From Nocardioides jensenii JCM 1364 = NBRC 14755 (GTDB lineage: Bacteria > Actinomycetota > Actinomycetes > Propionibacteriales > Nocardioidaceae): DNA of 56,942 nucleotides. The stretch is from NCBI RefSeq assembly GCF_001552535.1, contig NZ_BCRJ01000066.1, forward strand, positions 1 to 56,942, in the 5' to 3' direction. Under the pieces are notes generated by a model. It made no database searches. It saw only the letters and a program-made list of their open reading frames with translations, and had not been told where the DNA came from. Below, piece by piece: positions 25,961 through 33,299 of the stretch; the first letter of the stretch is position 1, and every line of letters starts with the position of its first letter. Both the position numbers and the translations under genes were made by a program.

Positions 25961-26563
25961 ATGGTCAAGAAGTCAACGGGGACGACGAGAAGCGCGGTGC
26001 TGATCGACGCGCTGCTCGGGATCGTCGCCGAGCAGGGTTTCGACCAGGTCAGCGTGCGCCAGGTCGCCACGGCCGCCGGGGTCTCGATCGGCACCGTGCA
26101 GCACTACTTCCCGACCAAGGACCAGATGCTCGCGGCCGCGTTCACCGAGGTGGCACAGGGGATCCGGCGTCGAATCGAGGCGGTGCCCCTCGGGGACGAC
26201 GTCCGCGACAACCTCTCTCGGGTCCTGCGGGAGCTGCTCCCCATCGACGGACAACGCAAGGTCGAGGCGCGGATCCAGGTCGCCTTCTCCGCAGCCGCCG
26301 CGAACTCGCCTGACCTCGCGGTGATCCAACGCACCGTGCTCACCGAGATCCACCGGGAGCTGACCGAGGCGTTCAAGCTCGGCTGGGGCGAGGGCGCCTC
26401 AGCCACGCAGTGCAGACGGGCAGCCCACGTTGCTCTCGCCCTCGTCGACGGACTCGCCCTCCACGCGGTCAGCTCGGGGGGCTGGCTCGGCGCGCGGGCG
26501 CAGTCGGAGGCCCTGTCCCTGATGCTGGGCTCGCTCCTGCCCGGCGAGGCTGGCCGTTCGTGA
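25961..26563 (+). CDS. TetR-family transcriptional regulator
   Basis: 200 residues from MVKKSTGTTRSAVLID; ATGs further upstream lie inside the operator and are less likely. The helix-turn-helix is residues 25-55 (FDQVSVRQVATAAGVSIGTVQHYFPTKDQMLAAA). The C-terminus is of the BetI/TetR_C_6-like kind. A TATGAT -10 box lies 7 nt before the ATG without a ribosome site, consistent with leaderless translation. The stop overlaps the GTG of the racemase-family gene, so both are one transcript. Autoregulation through the 25921-25950 palindrome is likely. Confidence 0.88.
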   Translation: MVKKSTGTTRSAVLIDALLGIVAEQGFDQVSVRQVATAAGVSIGTVQHYFPTKDQMLAAAFTEVAQGIRRRIEAVPLGDDVRDNLSRVLRELLPIDGQRKVEARIQVAFSAAAANSPDLAVIQRTVLTEIHRELTEAFKLGWGEGASATQCRRAAHVALALVDGLALHAVSSGGWLGARAQSEALSLMLGSLLPGEAGRS

Positions 26564-27216
26564 TCGGGTTCCTGCACACGTCGCCGGTGCACGTCGAGAC
26601 CTTCGACAGACTCACCCGTCAGGCTTCGGCAGACACCGAGACCACGCACCTCGTCGACGAGTCACTGCTGGAGCGGGCGCGTCGCGACGGAGTGGACTCG
26701 GTCGCGGCCGACGTGTCGGCAAGAGTGCATCAGCTGCGGGACGCCGGAGCCCGGGTCATCGTGTGCACCTGCTCCACCATCGGCGACCTCGCCGAACGCT
26801 TCTCGGACGACGTGCCGGTGACTCGCGTGGACCGACCGATGGCGCGTACGGCGGTGGCGTGCGGTCCCCGGGTCGGCGTGATCGCGGCCGTCGAGTCCAC
26901 CCTGGAACCGACCAGATCATTGCTCGAGGAGGAGGCGTCAGCCGCGGGCACGTCTCCCTCGATCGAGCTGGCGCTCGTCGACGGCGCATGGTCGGCGTTC
27001 GAGGCCGGCAACACCGAGACCTACCTGCGGCTGATCGTCGACGCGGCACGCGAGCTGGCGCACCGGACCGACGTCATCGTTCTCGCGCAGGCCAGCATGG
27101 CCGCGGCGGAGCCCGGCCTCGCCGATCTCGCCGTGCCGGTGCTGTCCAGCCCTGCCGCCGCCGTACGGCACGCCGTTGCGGAGCTCGTCAGGAGGCAGTC
27201 CGGGCCTGCCCGGTGA
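26560..27216 (+). CDS. Asp/Glu/hydantoin racemase-superfamily protein
   Basis: 218 residues from GTG at 26560, overlapping the tetR stop as GTGA. It opens with IGFLHTSPVHVETFDRL and carries the first catalytic Cys region VCTCSTIGD. The second Cys that two-base racemases need is not present: the equivalent segment reads IVLAQASMAAAEPG. It may be a decarboxylase, isomerase or one-base enzyme. Coupling to a TetR gene whose other target is an F420-type oxidoreductase suggests all three act on one compound class. The activity is unknown. Confidence 0.78.
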   Translation: MIGFLHTSPVHVETFDRLTRQASADTETTHLVDESLLERARRDGVDSVAADVSARVHQLRDAGARVIVCTCSTIGDLAERFSDDVPVTRVDRPMARTAVACGPRVGVIAAVESTLEPTRSLLEEEASAAGTSPSIELALVDGAWSAFEAGNTETYLRLIVDAARELAHRTDVIVLAQASMAAAEPGLADLAVPVLSSPAAAVRHAVAELVRRQSGPAR

Positions 27217-27252
27217 TCCGTGGCGCAGCCTCGGCATCGGAGTCAGCCGACG

Positions 27253-28746
27253 TCAGGGCAGCTCGCCCGACAGCCGTCCGTGGCGTTCGGCACTGTTGGC
27301 GTTGAGCCCGGTGATCTCGACCGTCTTCCCCTTGCGGGCGTACTTGGTCGTGATCGCGTCGAGGGCGGCCACCGTCGAGGCGTCCCAGACGTGCGAGCCG
27401 GACAGGTCGATCACGACGCGGTGCGGATCGTCGGCGTACTCAAACTGGGTGTAGAGGTCGTTGCTCGAGGCGAAGAACAGCTCGCCGGTGACCCGGTAGA
27501 CCGCAGTGACACCGCGCTCGTCCTCGACGAGCTCGCGGTGGGTCTCGGTGAGGTGCGCGACCCGACGGGCGAACAGGGTCATCGCGACCAGCACGCCCAC
27601 CACGACCCCGATCGCGAGGTTGTGCGTCGCGACCGTGACCACCACGGTCGCCACCATCACGCTGGTCTCGGACCTGGGCATCCGGCGCAGTGTCGCCGGC
27701 CGGATGCTGTGCCAGTCGAAGGTGCCCACCGACACCATCACCATGACCGCGACCAGGGCCGCCATCGGGATCAGCGCGACCACGTCGCCGAACCCGACCA
27801 CGAGCACCAGCAGGAACGTGCCGGCCAGGAAGGTCGAGATGCGGGTGCGGGCACCGGAGACCTTCACGTTGATCATCGTCTGGCCGATCATGGCGCAGCC
27901 GCCCATGCCGCCGAAGAAGCCCGTGACCACGTTCGCGGCGCCCTGTCCCCAGGCTTCGCGGGTCTTGTCGGAGTGGGTGTCGGTGATGTCGTCGACGAGC
28001 TTCGCGGTCAGCAGCGACTCGAGGAGGCCGACCACAGCCATGGCCAGGGCGTACGGCGCGATCACCTGCAGCGTGTCGAGGGTGAGCGGGACGTCGGGCA
28101 GGAACCAGGTCGGCAGGCTGTCGGGCAGCTCACCCTGGTCGCCGACATTCGGCACGTTGACGGCGCCCATGACTGTGAAGGCGGTCAGCGCCACGATGGC
28201 GATCAGCGGCGCCGGGATGACCGTGCTGAATCGCGGGAGGCCGACGATCACCGCGATGCCGACGGCGATCATCGGATACACCGCCCACGGCACGTCGATC
28301 ATGTGGTCGATCTGGGCCTCGAAGATGAGGATGGCCAACGCATTGACGAAGCCGACCATCACCGAGCGCGGGATGAACCGCATCAGCTTGGCCACCCCGG
28401 CCAGCGCGAGCGCGACCTGGACCAGGCCGCCGAGGAGCACGGTCGCGATGAGGTAGTCGTAGCCGTGGTCGCGCATCACCGGTGCGATGACCAGGGCGAC
28501 CGCACCGGTGGCGGCCGAGATCATGGCGGGCCGGCCACCCAGGAACGAGATCGCCACCGCCATCGTGAACGAGGCGAAGAGTCCCACCCGTGGGTCGACA
28601 CCGGCGATGATCGAGAACGAGATCGCCTCGGGGATCAGCGCGAGGGCCACCACCAGACCGGCCAGCACCTCGGTGCGCAGCAGCCGCGGTGAACGCAGGG
28701 CGGCACGCACCGTCGGCTCGGTCGCGTGGGGCAGGGTGGTGCTCAC
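27253..28746 (-). CDS. SulP-family anion transporter with STAS domain
   Basis: 497 residues from GTG, with CGGAG 6-10 bases upstream. About 11 membrane segments start with the SulP signature TEVLAGLVVALALIPEAISFSIIAGVDPRVGLFASF. The C-terminal STAS domain covers about 405-490 (GELFFASSNDLYTQFEYADDPHRVVIDLSGSHVWDASTVAALD). SulP proteins carry sulfate, bicarbonate or dicarboxylates; the substrate cannot be told from sequence. Divergent from a merR gene, with a palindrome between them, so expression is probably inducible. Confidence 0.9.
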   Translation of the reverse strand: MSTTLPHATEPTVRAALRSPRLLRTEVLAGLVVALALIPEAISFSIIAGVDPRVGLFASFTMAVAISFLGGRPAMISAATGAVALVIAPVMRDHGYDYLIATVLLGGLVQVALALAGVAKLMRFIPRSVMVGFVNALAILIFEAQIDHMIDVPWAVYPMIAVGIAVIVGLPRFSTVIPAPLIAIVALTAFTVMGAVNVPNVGDQGELPDSLPTWFLPDVPLTLDTLQVIAPYALAMAVVGLLESLLTAKLVDDITDTHSDKTREAWGQGAANVVTGFFGGMGGCAMIGQTMINVKVSGARTRISTFLAGTFLLVLVVGFGDVVALIPMAALVAVMVMVSVGTFDWHSIRPATLRRMPRSETSVMVATVVVTVATHNLAIGVVVGVLVAMTLFARRVAHLTETHRELVEDERGVTAVYRVTGELFFASSNDLYTQFEYADDPHRVVIDLSGSHVWDASTVAALDAITTKYARKGKTVEITGLNANSAERHGRLSGELP

Positions 28747-28787
28747 GGGGGCTCCGTTCGTGGCAGGCTGGCAGCACGACACCCTAA

Positions 28788-28804
28788 CCTCACGTAACGT
28801 AAGG
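28788..28804. promoter_or_regulatory. MerR-type operator candidate
   Basis: CCTCACGT-A-ACGTAAGG is a 17-bp palindrome with one mismatched pair, between the divergent sulP and merR genes. The centre ACGTAACGT resembles sites reported for other actinobacterial and proteobacterial MerR proteins. Confidence 0.6.
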
Positions 28805-28837
28805 GTTGGCATTCGCGACGACGTGGGAGGACCACGA

Positions 28838-29245
28838 GTGACCAAGGAACCGACTGCGGCGGGCGGCACGGCCGTGATGCACATCGGCGAGGTCGCCGCG
28901 CGCACCGAGCTGTCCCTGCGCAGCCTGCGGCACTGGGACGAGGTCGGCCTGCTGCGGCCCTCCGGGCGCACGGACGGCGGCTTCCGCCTCTACACGGAGT
29001 CCGACGTCGAGAAGATCCTGGTGATCCGGCGGATGAAGCCACTCGGGTTCACCCTCGAAGAGATGAGCGCGGCCATGCGCGACCTCGAGACGGTTCGCGA
29101 CCCCGCCGAGGCCGATCGGCACGACGCGGCCCGCGCGCGACTGGTGGACATCCTTGCCGACGCCGGAGAGCGCCGCGAGAAGCTCGAGCGGCACCTCGCC
29201 ATGGCCGACGAGTTCATCGACCTGCTGGGGCAGCAGCTGTCCTGA
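28838..29245 (+). CDS. MerR-family transcriptional regulator
   Basis: 135 residues from GTG at 28838, with GGGAGG 6-11 bases upstream; an in-frame ATG at MHIGEVA would give a shorter form. The winged helix is MHIGEVAARTELSLRSLRHWDEVGLLRPSGRTDGGFRLYTESDVEKI, followed by a long dimerisation helix ending EFIDLLGQQLS. There are no Cys residues for metal sensing and no large effector domain. It probably senses through that short helix and controls the divergent SulP gene. Confidence 0.88.
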   Translation: MTKEPTAAGGTAVMHIGEVAARTELSLRSLRHWDEVGLLRPSGRTDGGFRLYTESDVEKILVIRRMKPLGFTLEEMSAAMRDLETVRDPAEADRHDAARARLVDILADAGERREKLERHLAMADEFIDLLGQQLS

Positions 29246-29312
29246 CAGTCGACCCACGATGATTCCGGGAAGGTCCTCAGGTCTGCACTGCAACCCAGAC
29301 CAGGAGGCAGCC

Positions 29313-30143
29313 ATGGAGACCATCGTCGAAGGCATCGTGTTCGGGGAGTCACCCCGTTGGAGGGACGGGCGGGTGTGGGTCTCCGACTGGGCCCGGGGAC
29401 GCGTCACCTCCGTGCAGCCCGACGGCAGCGACGAACGGGTCGAGGCCGAGGTCGAGTCGTTCCCGTTGTGCTTCGACTTCCTCCCGGACGGAGCCCTGCT
29501 GCTGGTCTCGTCGGCGGACCGGGCCCTGTTGCGGCGCGAGGCCGACGGCTCCCTGACGACGTACGCCGACCTGGCCGACCTCGCCTCCACGCCCTACAAC
29601 GACATCGTCGTCGACGGGCGTGGCAACGCCTACGTCAACAACATCGGCTACGACTTCCCCGGTGGCGAACCGCGCCCGGGCATCGTGGTGCTGGTGACCG
29701 GGGACGGCCGGGTCACCGAGGTGGCCGACGACCTCCACTTCCCCAACGGGATGGCGGTCACGGTCGACGGCAGCACGCTGGTCGTGGCCGAGTCGCACGC
29801 CGAGCAGCTGACGGCGTACGACATCGGGGAGGGCGGGACCCTGTCCGGACGGCGGGTCTGGGCGGAGACCCCCGGCGACCACCCCGACGGCATCTGCCTC
29901 GATGAGACCGGCGCGGTCTGGTACGCCGACGTCGGCAACGCGCACTGCCGCCGGGTGCGTGAAGGCGGCGAGGTCCTCGACACGGTCGACTTCGCCCGCG
30001 GCGCGTTCTCGTGCACGCTCAGCCGCGCGGGAGGGCCGACACTGTTCGTCGTGGGCCAGGACTTCGGCGGTCCCGACGATGCGCCGCCCAGTGGCGTCCT
30101 CGGCGCCTTCCCCGTCCGACGCGGCGGTGCCGGCTTCCCGTGA
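29313..30143 (+). CDS. SMP-30/gluconolactonase-family protein
   Basis: 276 residues, ATG preceded by AGGAGG. Six-bladed propeller lactonase pattern: the opening GIVFGESPRWRDGRVWVSDW supplies the metal-binding Glu; NDIVVDGRGNAYVNNIGYDF and FPNGMAVTVDGSTLVVAESHAEQL supply the Asn and following ligands; the catalytic Asp lies in DHPDGICLDETGAVWYADVGN. It would hydrolyse sugar or other lactones in the cytoplasm. It is not linked to sugar catabolic genes here. Follows merR by 67 bases on the same strand, but has its own ribosome site. Confidence 0.88.
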   Translation: METIVEGIVFGESPRWRDGRVWVSDWARGRVTSVQPDGSDERVEAEVESFPLCFDFLPDGALLLVSSADRALLRREADGSLTTYADLADLASTPYNDIVVDGRGNAYVNNIGYDFPGGEPRPGIVVLVTGDGRVTEVADDLHFPNGMAVTVDGSTLVVAESHAEQLTAYDIGEGGTLSGRRVWAETPGDHPDGICLDETGAVWYADVGNAHCRRVREGGEVLDTVDFARGAFSCTLSRAGGPTLFVVGQDFGGPDDAPPSGVLGAFPVRRGGAGFP

Positions 30144-30231
30144 CGACCACGCTCGGAACGAGTCGGGCGTTGACGCTGGCCGGAACGCGGCGGACGTGCC
30201 ATTGTGTTCCCTCGTGGCGCACAACGGCACG

Positions 30232-30888
30232 ATGGACGTGCGGATCCCCACCCAGCGATCCGCACAGGCGGCTGAGCACTTCGCCGTCCTCCTCCACCTC
30301 GACGACCCCGCTGAGCAGCGGGTCCATCGCATCTGGGACGCCCTCGACGACCACGGCACCAGGCCGGTGCGGTGGTCACATGGGCCGGAGTACCGCCCGC
30401 ACGTCACACTCGCCATCGCCCGGGCCCCCGACCTGGGCCACGTGGAGTCGGTCCTCGAACCCGTCCTCGCCCGTGCGCGGGGCCTCGCCGTGGACCTGAC
30501 CGCGGTCGGCTTCTTCGTCAGTGACAAGGCGCCCGCCTTCCTCGCGGTCAGCCCCACGGTCGATCTGGTGACCCTGCACCGCGATGTCCATGCGGTCCTG
30601 GACCAGGACCACGCGCGGGTGCACGGCAACTGGCCCTACTACCGGCCCGGAACCTGGCTGCCGCACTGCACGCTGGCCATGGACGCCGACACCCCGGGCA
30701 CCGTCACGTCTGCGGTCGGATCCGTCGAGGACCTCCCGATCCGGGCCACGGTCTCGGCCGTGCGCCTCGAGCCGATGCCCGAGCAGCTCCTCAGACCGGC
30801 GCTGTCACGCGGAGCAGAGCCACAGCACCGGGCGGGACCGCAGCACCGACGCCTTCGCCGCAGGTTCCTGGCCGGAGACGCCGGCTGA
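30232..30888 (+). CDS. 2'-5' RNA ligase family / 2H phosphoesterase
   Basis: 218 residues from ATG 30232; a GTG at 30214 is an in-frame alternative. The two HxT motifs of 2H enzymes are present as RPHVTLAIA and LPHCTLAMD, about 100 residues apart, so the active site looks complete. The family opens or joins 2'-5' or cyclic phosphate bonds in RNA or nucleotides; the biological substrate is usually unknown. The C-terminal 30 residues are Arg/His/Gln-rich and probably disordered. Followed by a strong hairpin at 30943. Confidence 0.8.
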   Translation: MDVRIPTQRSAQAAEHFAVLLHLDDPAEQRVHRIWDALDDHGTRPVRWSHGPEYRPHVTLAIARAPDLGHVESVLEPVLARARGLAVDLTAVGFFVSDKAPAFLAVSPTVDLVTLHRDVHAVLDQDHARVHGNWPYYRPGTWLPHCTLAMDADTPGTVTSAVGSVEDLPIRATVSAVRLEPMPEQLLRPALSRGAEPQHRAGPQHRRLRRRFLAGDAG

Positions 30889-30942
30889 CCGGAGAACTGG
30901 CCGGGCGGTCGCCTCTTCCGGGCAGCAGGTCCGGGCACGACA

Positions 30943-30971
30943 ATGGGGCCCGCCGAACCGGCGGACCCCAT
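30943..30971. terminator. Bidirectional terminator between convergent genes
   Basis: ATGGGGCCCGCCG and CGGCGGACCCCAT form a 13-bp stem with one mismatch and a 3-base loop, between the RNA-ligase-like gene and the secreted-protein gene. Confidence 0.75.
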
Positions 30972-30978
30972 CGGTGAA

Positions 30979-31581
30979 TCACCTCATCTTGATGGCGGCA
31001 ACCTTGGCCAGGCCGTTGAGCCGCGCCTTCGCGATCCTGCCGTTGTCACTGGCCGCGACCGTCGCCATGCGCTTTCCGTGCCTGATGATGACGGACGAGG
31101 CATAGCCCCTCGTACCGGCGACGGTGCTGACCACCGTCATCGCCAGGCGCTCCTGGCCGATGCGGGGAGCAGCGTCCCTCGTCAGCCTCACGCGCACGCC
31201 GCTGACCGTGAAGGTCTGGCAACGGGTGACGTAGGCCTTGTACTTCTTGAAGGCGCTCTTGGCCTGGGCAAGGGTCTTGAACTCGACCACTCCCGAGATG
31301 ACCGTGACCTTGCCGCTGGTGCCGACTCCGGCAATGGAGCGGGCCGATCGCACGGTCTGCACCGTGTTGGTGCCGCAGCGGCTGGCGGGGATGCCCACCT
31401 TCCTCGTCGCATCGCTTGCGAACGCGGCGCCCCTGAGCTCCGGGAACGACTTGATGATGTTGGCCTTGCTCGGGACGTCCCGAGCAGTCACGGCGGCCTG
31501 CGCCGAGGTGGGAGCGCCGAGGACGAGGCCGATGGTGAGCACGCCGGTTGCAGCAGCGGCGGAGAAGCTCTTGAGGTTCAT
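30979..31581 (-). CDS. Secreted protein of unknown function
   Basis: 200 residues with a clear signal peptide (MNLKSFSAAAATGVLTIGLVLGAPTSAQA, cleavage likely after AQA), followed by a basic, Ser/Thr/Lys-rich mature domain of about 170 residues. Two Cys (SRCGTN and TRCQTF) could make one disulfide. Alternating strands such as VTVISGVVEFKTLAQAKSAFKKYKAYVTRC resemble the extracellular sensor-like domains of actinobacterial lipoproteins, but I cannot name a family. Downstream of the NarL-type two-component operon, separated from it by a hairpin at 31647. Confidence 0.75.
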   Translation of the reverse strand: MNLKSFSAAAATGVLTIGLVLGAPTSAQAAVTARDVPSKANIIKSFPELRGAAFASDATRKVGIPASRCGTNTVQTVRSARSIAGVGTSGKVTVISGVVEFKTLAQAKSAFKKYKAYVTRCQTFTVSGVRVRLTRDAAPRIGQERLAMTVVSTVAGTRGYASSVIIRHGKRMATVAASDNGRIAKARLNGLAKVAAIKMR

Positions 31582-31646
31582 GGAGCACCTTTCGGGATGT
31601 GTGGTCTGGAGAGGTTCTACCCCGCTCTTGACCTTTCAACCACACC

Positions 31647-31669
31647 GGGGCGCCACGGACGAACGCCCC
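31647..31669 (-). terminator. Terminator-like hairpin after the NarL-type operon
   Basis: GGGGCG and CGCCCC arms around 11 bases, 11 bases after the response-regulator stop and before the secreted-protein gene on the same strand. Confidence 0.4.
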
Positions 31670-31679
31670 CTCCTCGGGA

Positions 31680-32342
31680 TCAGCTGGTGCGCGGCGCGAC
31701 CAGACCCGACTCGTAGGCGAAGACCACCAGCTGGGCACGGTCCCTGGCACCGATCTTGGTCATCGAGCGGCTGACGTGGGTCTTGGCGGTCATCGGGCTG
31801 AGCACCATGCGCTCGGCGATCTCGTCGTTGCTCAACCCGTGTGCCACCAGCGCGACCACTTCGCGCTCCCGGTTCGTGAGGCGATCCAGGTCGACCCCGG
31901 AGAGTACATCGGCCGGCCGGGCCACGAACTCGCTGATCAGTCGCCTGGTGACCGCGGGCGAGAGCAGCGCGTCTCCCTGGACGGTCACCCGCAGGGCCTG
32001 CAGCAGGTCGTCGGGCTCCGCGTCCTTGACCACGAAGCCGGCCGCTCCCGCGCGCAGTGCGTTGAAGACGTATTCGTCGAGCCCGTAGTTGGTCAGCATC
32101 ACCACGTGCACGCCGGCAAGGTCGTCGTCACCGCTGATCCGGCGGGTGGCCTCGATGCCGTCCATCTCCGGCATCTGCACGTCCATCAGCACGATGTCGG
32201 GACGATGCTCCTGCGCCAGGGCGACCCCGAGTCGACCGTTCTCCGTCTCGCCGACCACGGTGATGTCGTCCTCGGCGTCGAGCAGGGCACGGATGCCCGT
32301 GCGGATCAGCGGCTGGTCGTCGACCAGCACCACCCGGATCAC
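31680..32342 (-). CDS. NarL/LuxR-type response regulator
   Basis: 220 residues. Receiver domain with DD at 8-9 (VLVDDQ), phosphoacceptor Asp in IVLMDVQMPEMDG and Lys in GFVVKDAEPDD. The C-terminal LuxR helix-turn-helix is LTNREREVVALVAHGLSNDEIAERMVLSPMTAKTHVSRSMTKI. Its ATG overlaps the kinase stop as ATGA, so both proteins are made together. Probable binding sites are the GGAGTAG half-sites at 33149-33180 upstream of the operon. Confidence 0.92.
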   Translation of the reverse strand: MIRVVLVDDQPLIRTGIRALLDAEDDITVVGETENGRLGVALAQEHRPDIVLMDVQMPEMDGIEATRRISGDDDLAGVHVVMLTNYGLDEYVFNALRAGAAGFVVKDAEPDDLLQALRVTVQGDALLSPAVTRRLISEFVARPADVLSGVDLDRLTNREREVVALVAHGLSNDEIAERMVLSPMTAKTHVSRSMTKIGARDRAQLVVFAYESGLVAPRTS

Positions 32343-33103
32343 GAGGCGGTTGGTGCCGGGAGCTCGGCGAGCACGGTGAACCCGCGCTCCCGGCCCGGCT
32401 CGGCCCGCAGTCGGCCACCCAGGGCGGTCACGCGTTCACGCATGCCGACCAGGCCGTAGCCGGGCACCGGCGGTTTGCGGGAGCCGACGCCGTCGTCCTC
32501 GACCCGCACAGTCAGGCAGCGTTCGTCGTACGTGACCTCGACGGCGACGTGGGCCGACCCGGCGTGACGGGTGGCGTTGGTCAGGGCCTCCTGGACGACC
32601 CGGTAGGCGGTCCGCTCGACCTCCGAGGGCACCCGGCGCACCACGCCTCTGATCCGGTAGGAGGTCGGCAGCCCGGACGACCTGGCCCGCTCGACCAGAG
32701 TCGGCACCCGCTCGAGTCCGCCACCGCCGTCCTCGTCGCGACGCAGCACGTCGAGGGTGGAGCGCAGCTCGCGGACGGCGTCGCCGCTGGCCTCCTCGAT
32801 CGCCAGCAGCGCCGGCGACGGCTCCTCGCCGTTCTTGCGCGCGAGGTGGGTCGCCACTCCGGCCTGCACCTTGATCACCGAGATGCTGTGGGTCAACGAG
32901 TCGTGCAGCTCGCGGGCAATGCGCAGACGCTCCTCGACGGCCCGACGCAGGGCCTCTTCCTCGCGCGTGCGTTCGGCTTCCTCGGCGCGCTTCTCCACCT
33001 CGGCGACGTGTTCCTTCCACTGATGGGCGGCCATCATCCCGAACATCGCCGAGACGATCCAGCCGGTGCGGTAGAACCTCGCCCATCCACGATCTGTGCG
33101 CAT
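32339..33103 (-). CDS. Sensor histidine kinase (HisKA_3 type) with minimal sensor region
   Basis: 254 residues from ATG 33103, supported by TAGGCT seven bases upstream. There is only one hydrophobic stretch (WIVSAMFGMMAAH, residues about 16-28), then a charged coiled coil (AEVEKRAEEAERTREEEALRRAVEERLR). HisKA_3 motif: RIARELHDSLTHSISVIKVQAGVA. ATPase domain: ALTNATRHA and GYGLVGMRERVTALGG. Most NarL-partner kinases have four or more membrane helices, so this is a reduced sensor. Coupled to the response regulator by ATGA. Confidence 0.9.
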   Translation of the reverse strand: MRTDRGWARFYRTGWIVSAMFGMMAAHQWKEHVAEVEKRAEEAERTREEEALRRAVEERLRIARELHDSLTHSISVIKVQAGVATHLARKNGEEPSPALLAIEEASGDAVRELRSTLDVLRRDEDGGGGLERVPTLVERARSSGLPTSYRIRGVVRRVPSEVERTAYRVVQEALTNATRHAGSAHVAVEVTYDERCLTVRVEDDGVGSRKPPVPGYGLVGMRERVTALGGRLRAEPGRERGFTVLAELPAPTAS

Positions 33104-33110
33104 GTCGTCG

Positions 33111-33116
33111 AGCCTA
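33111..33116 (-). promoter_or_regulatory. -10 box for leaderless kinase/regulator operon
   Basis: TAGGCT on the minus strand, 7 nt before the ATG whose first base is 33103. It lies about 35 bases downstream of the GGAGTAG sites. Confidence 0.5.
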
Positions 33117-33148
33117 GGGGCCGGATCAGCCCGGCGCATCCGACAAAG

Positions 33149-33180
33149 GGAGTAGGGCTGGCCTACTCCGACCGGAGTAG
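33149..33180. promoter_or_regulatory. Three alternating GGAGTAG half-sites
   Basis: GGAGTAGG, CCTACTCC and GGAGTAG occur at 33149, 33162 and 33174, giving two overlapping inverted repeats with spacers of 5 and 4 bases. They lie upstream of the NarL-type operon and of the divergent flavoprotein gene. Confidence 0.6.
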
Positions 33181-33299
33181 TCGCGACCCCCGCGACCGGT
33201 CCCGCGGGTAGTCGGAAGAGACGCCCCTGGGCAGACGCGGTGGCGCCGGGATTCGCGAACGATCGGTGTCACCGATTCCGACGAACGAGGGAGCAGAGC

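Noticed and set aside
27220..28692. 490-residue plus-strand frame rich in His, Asp, Gly and Arg
   Set aside because: It is the complement of the SulP gene; the low-complexity composition mirrors membrane-helix codons.
29280..29301. GGTCTG/CAGACC inverted pair before the SMP-30 gene
   Set aside because: Six-bp arms with ten bases between are expected by chance at this GC content, and no regulator is adjacent.
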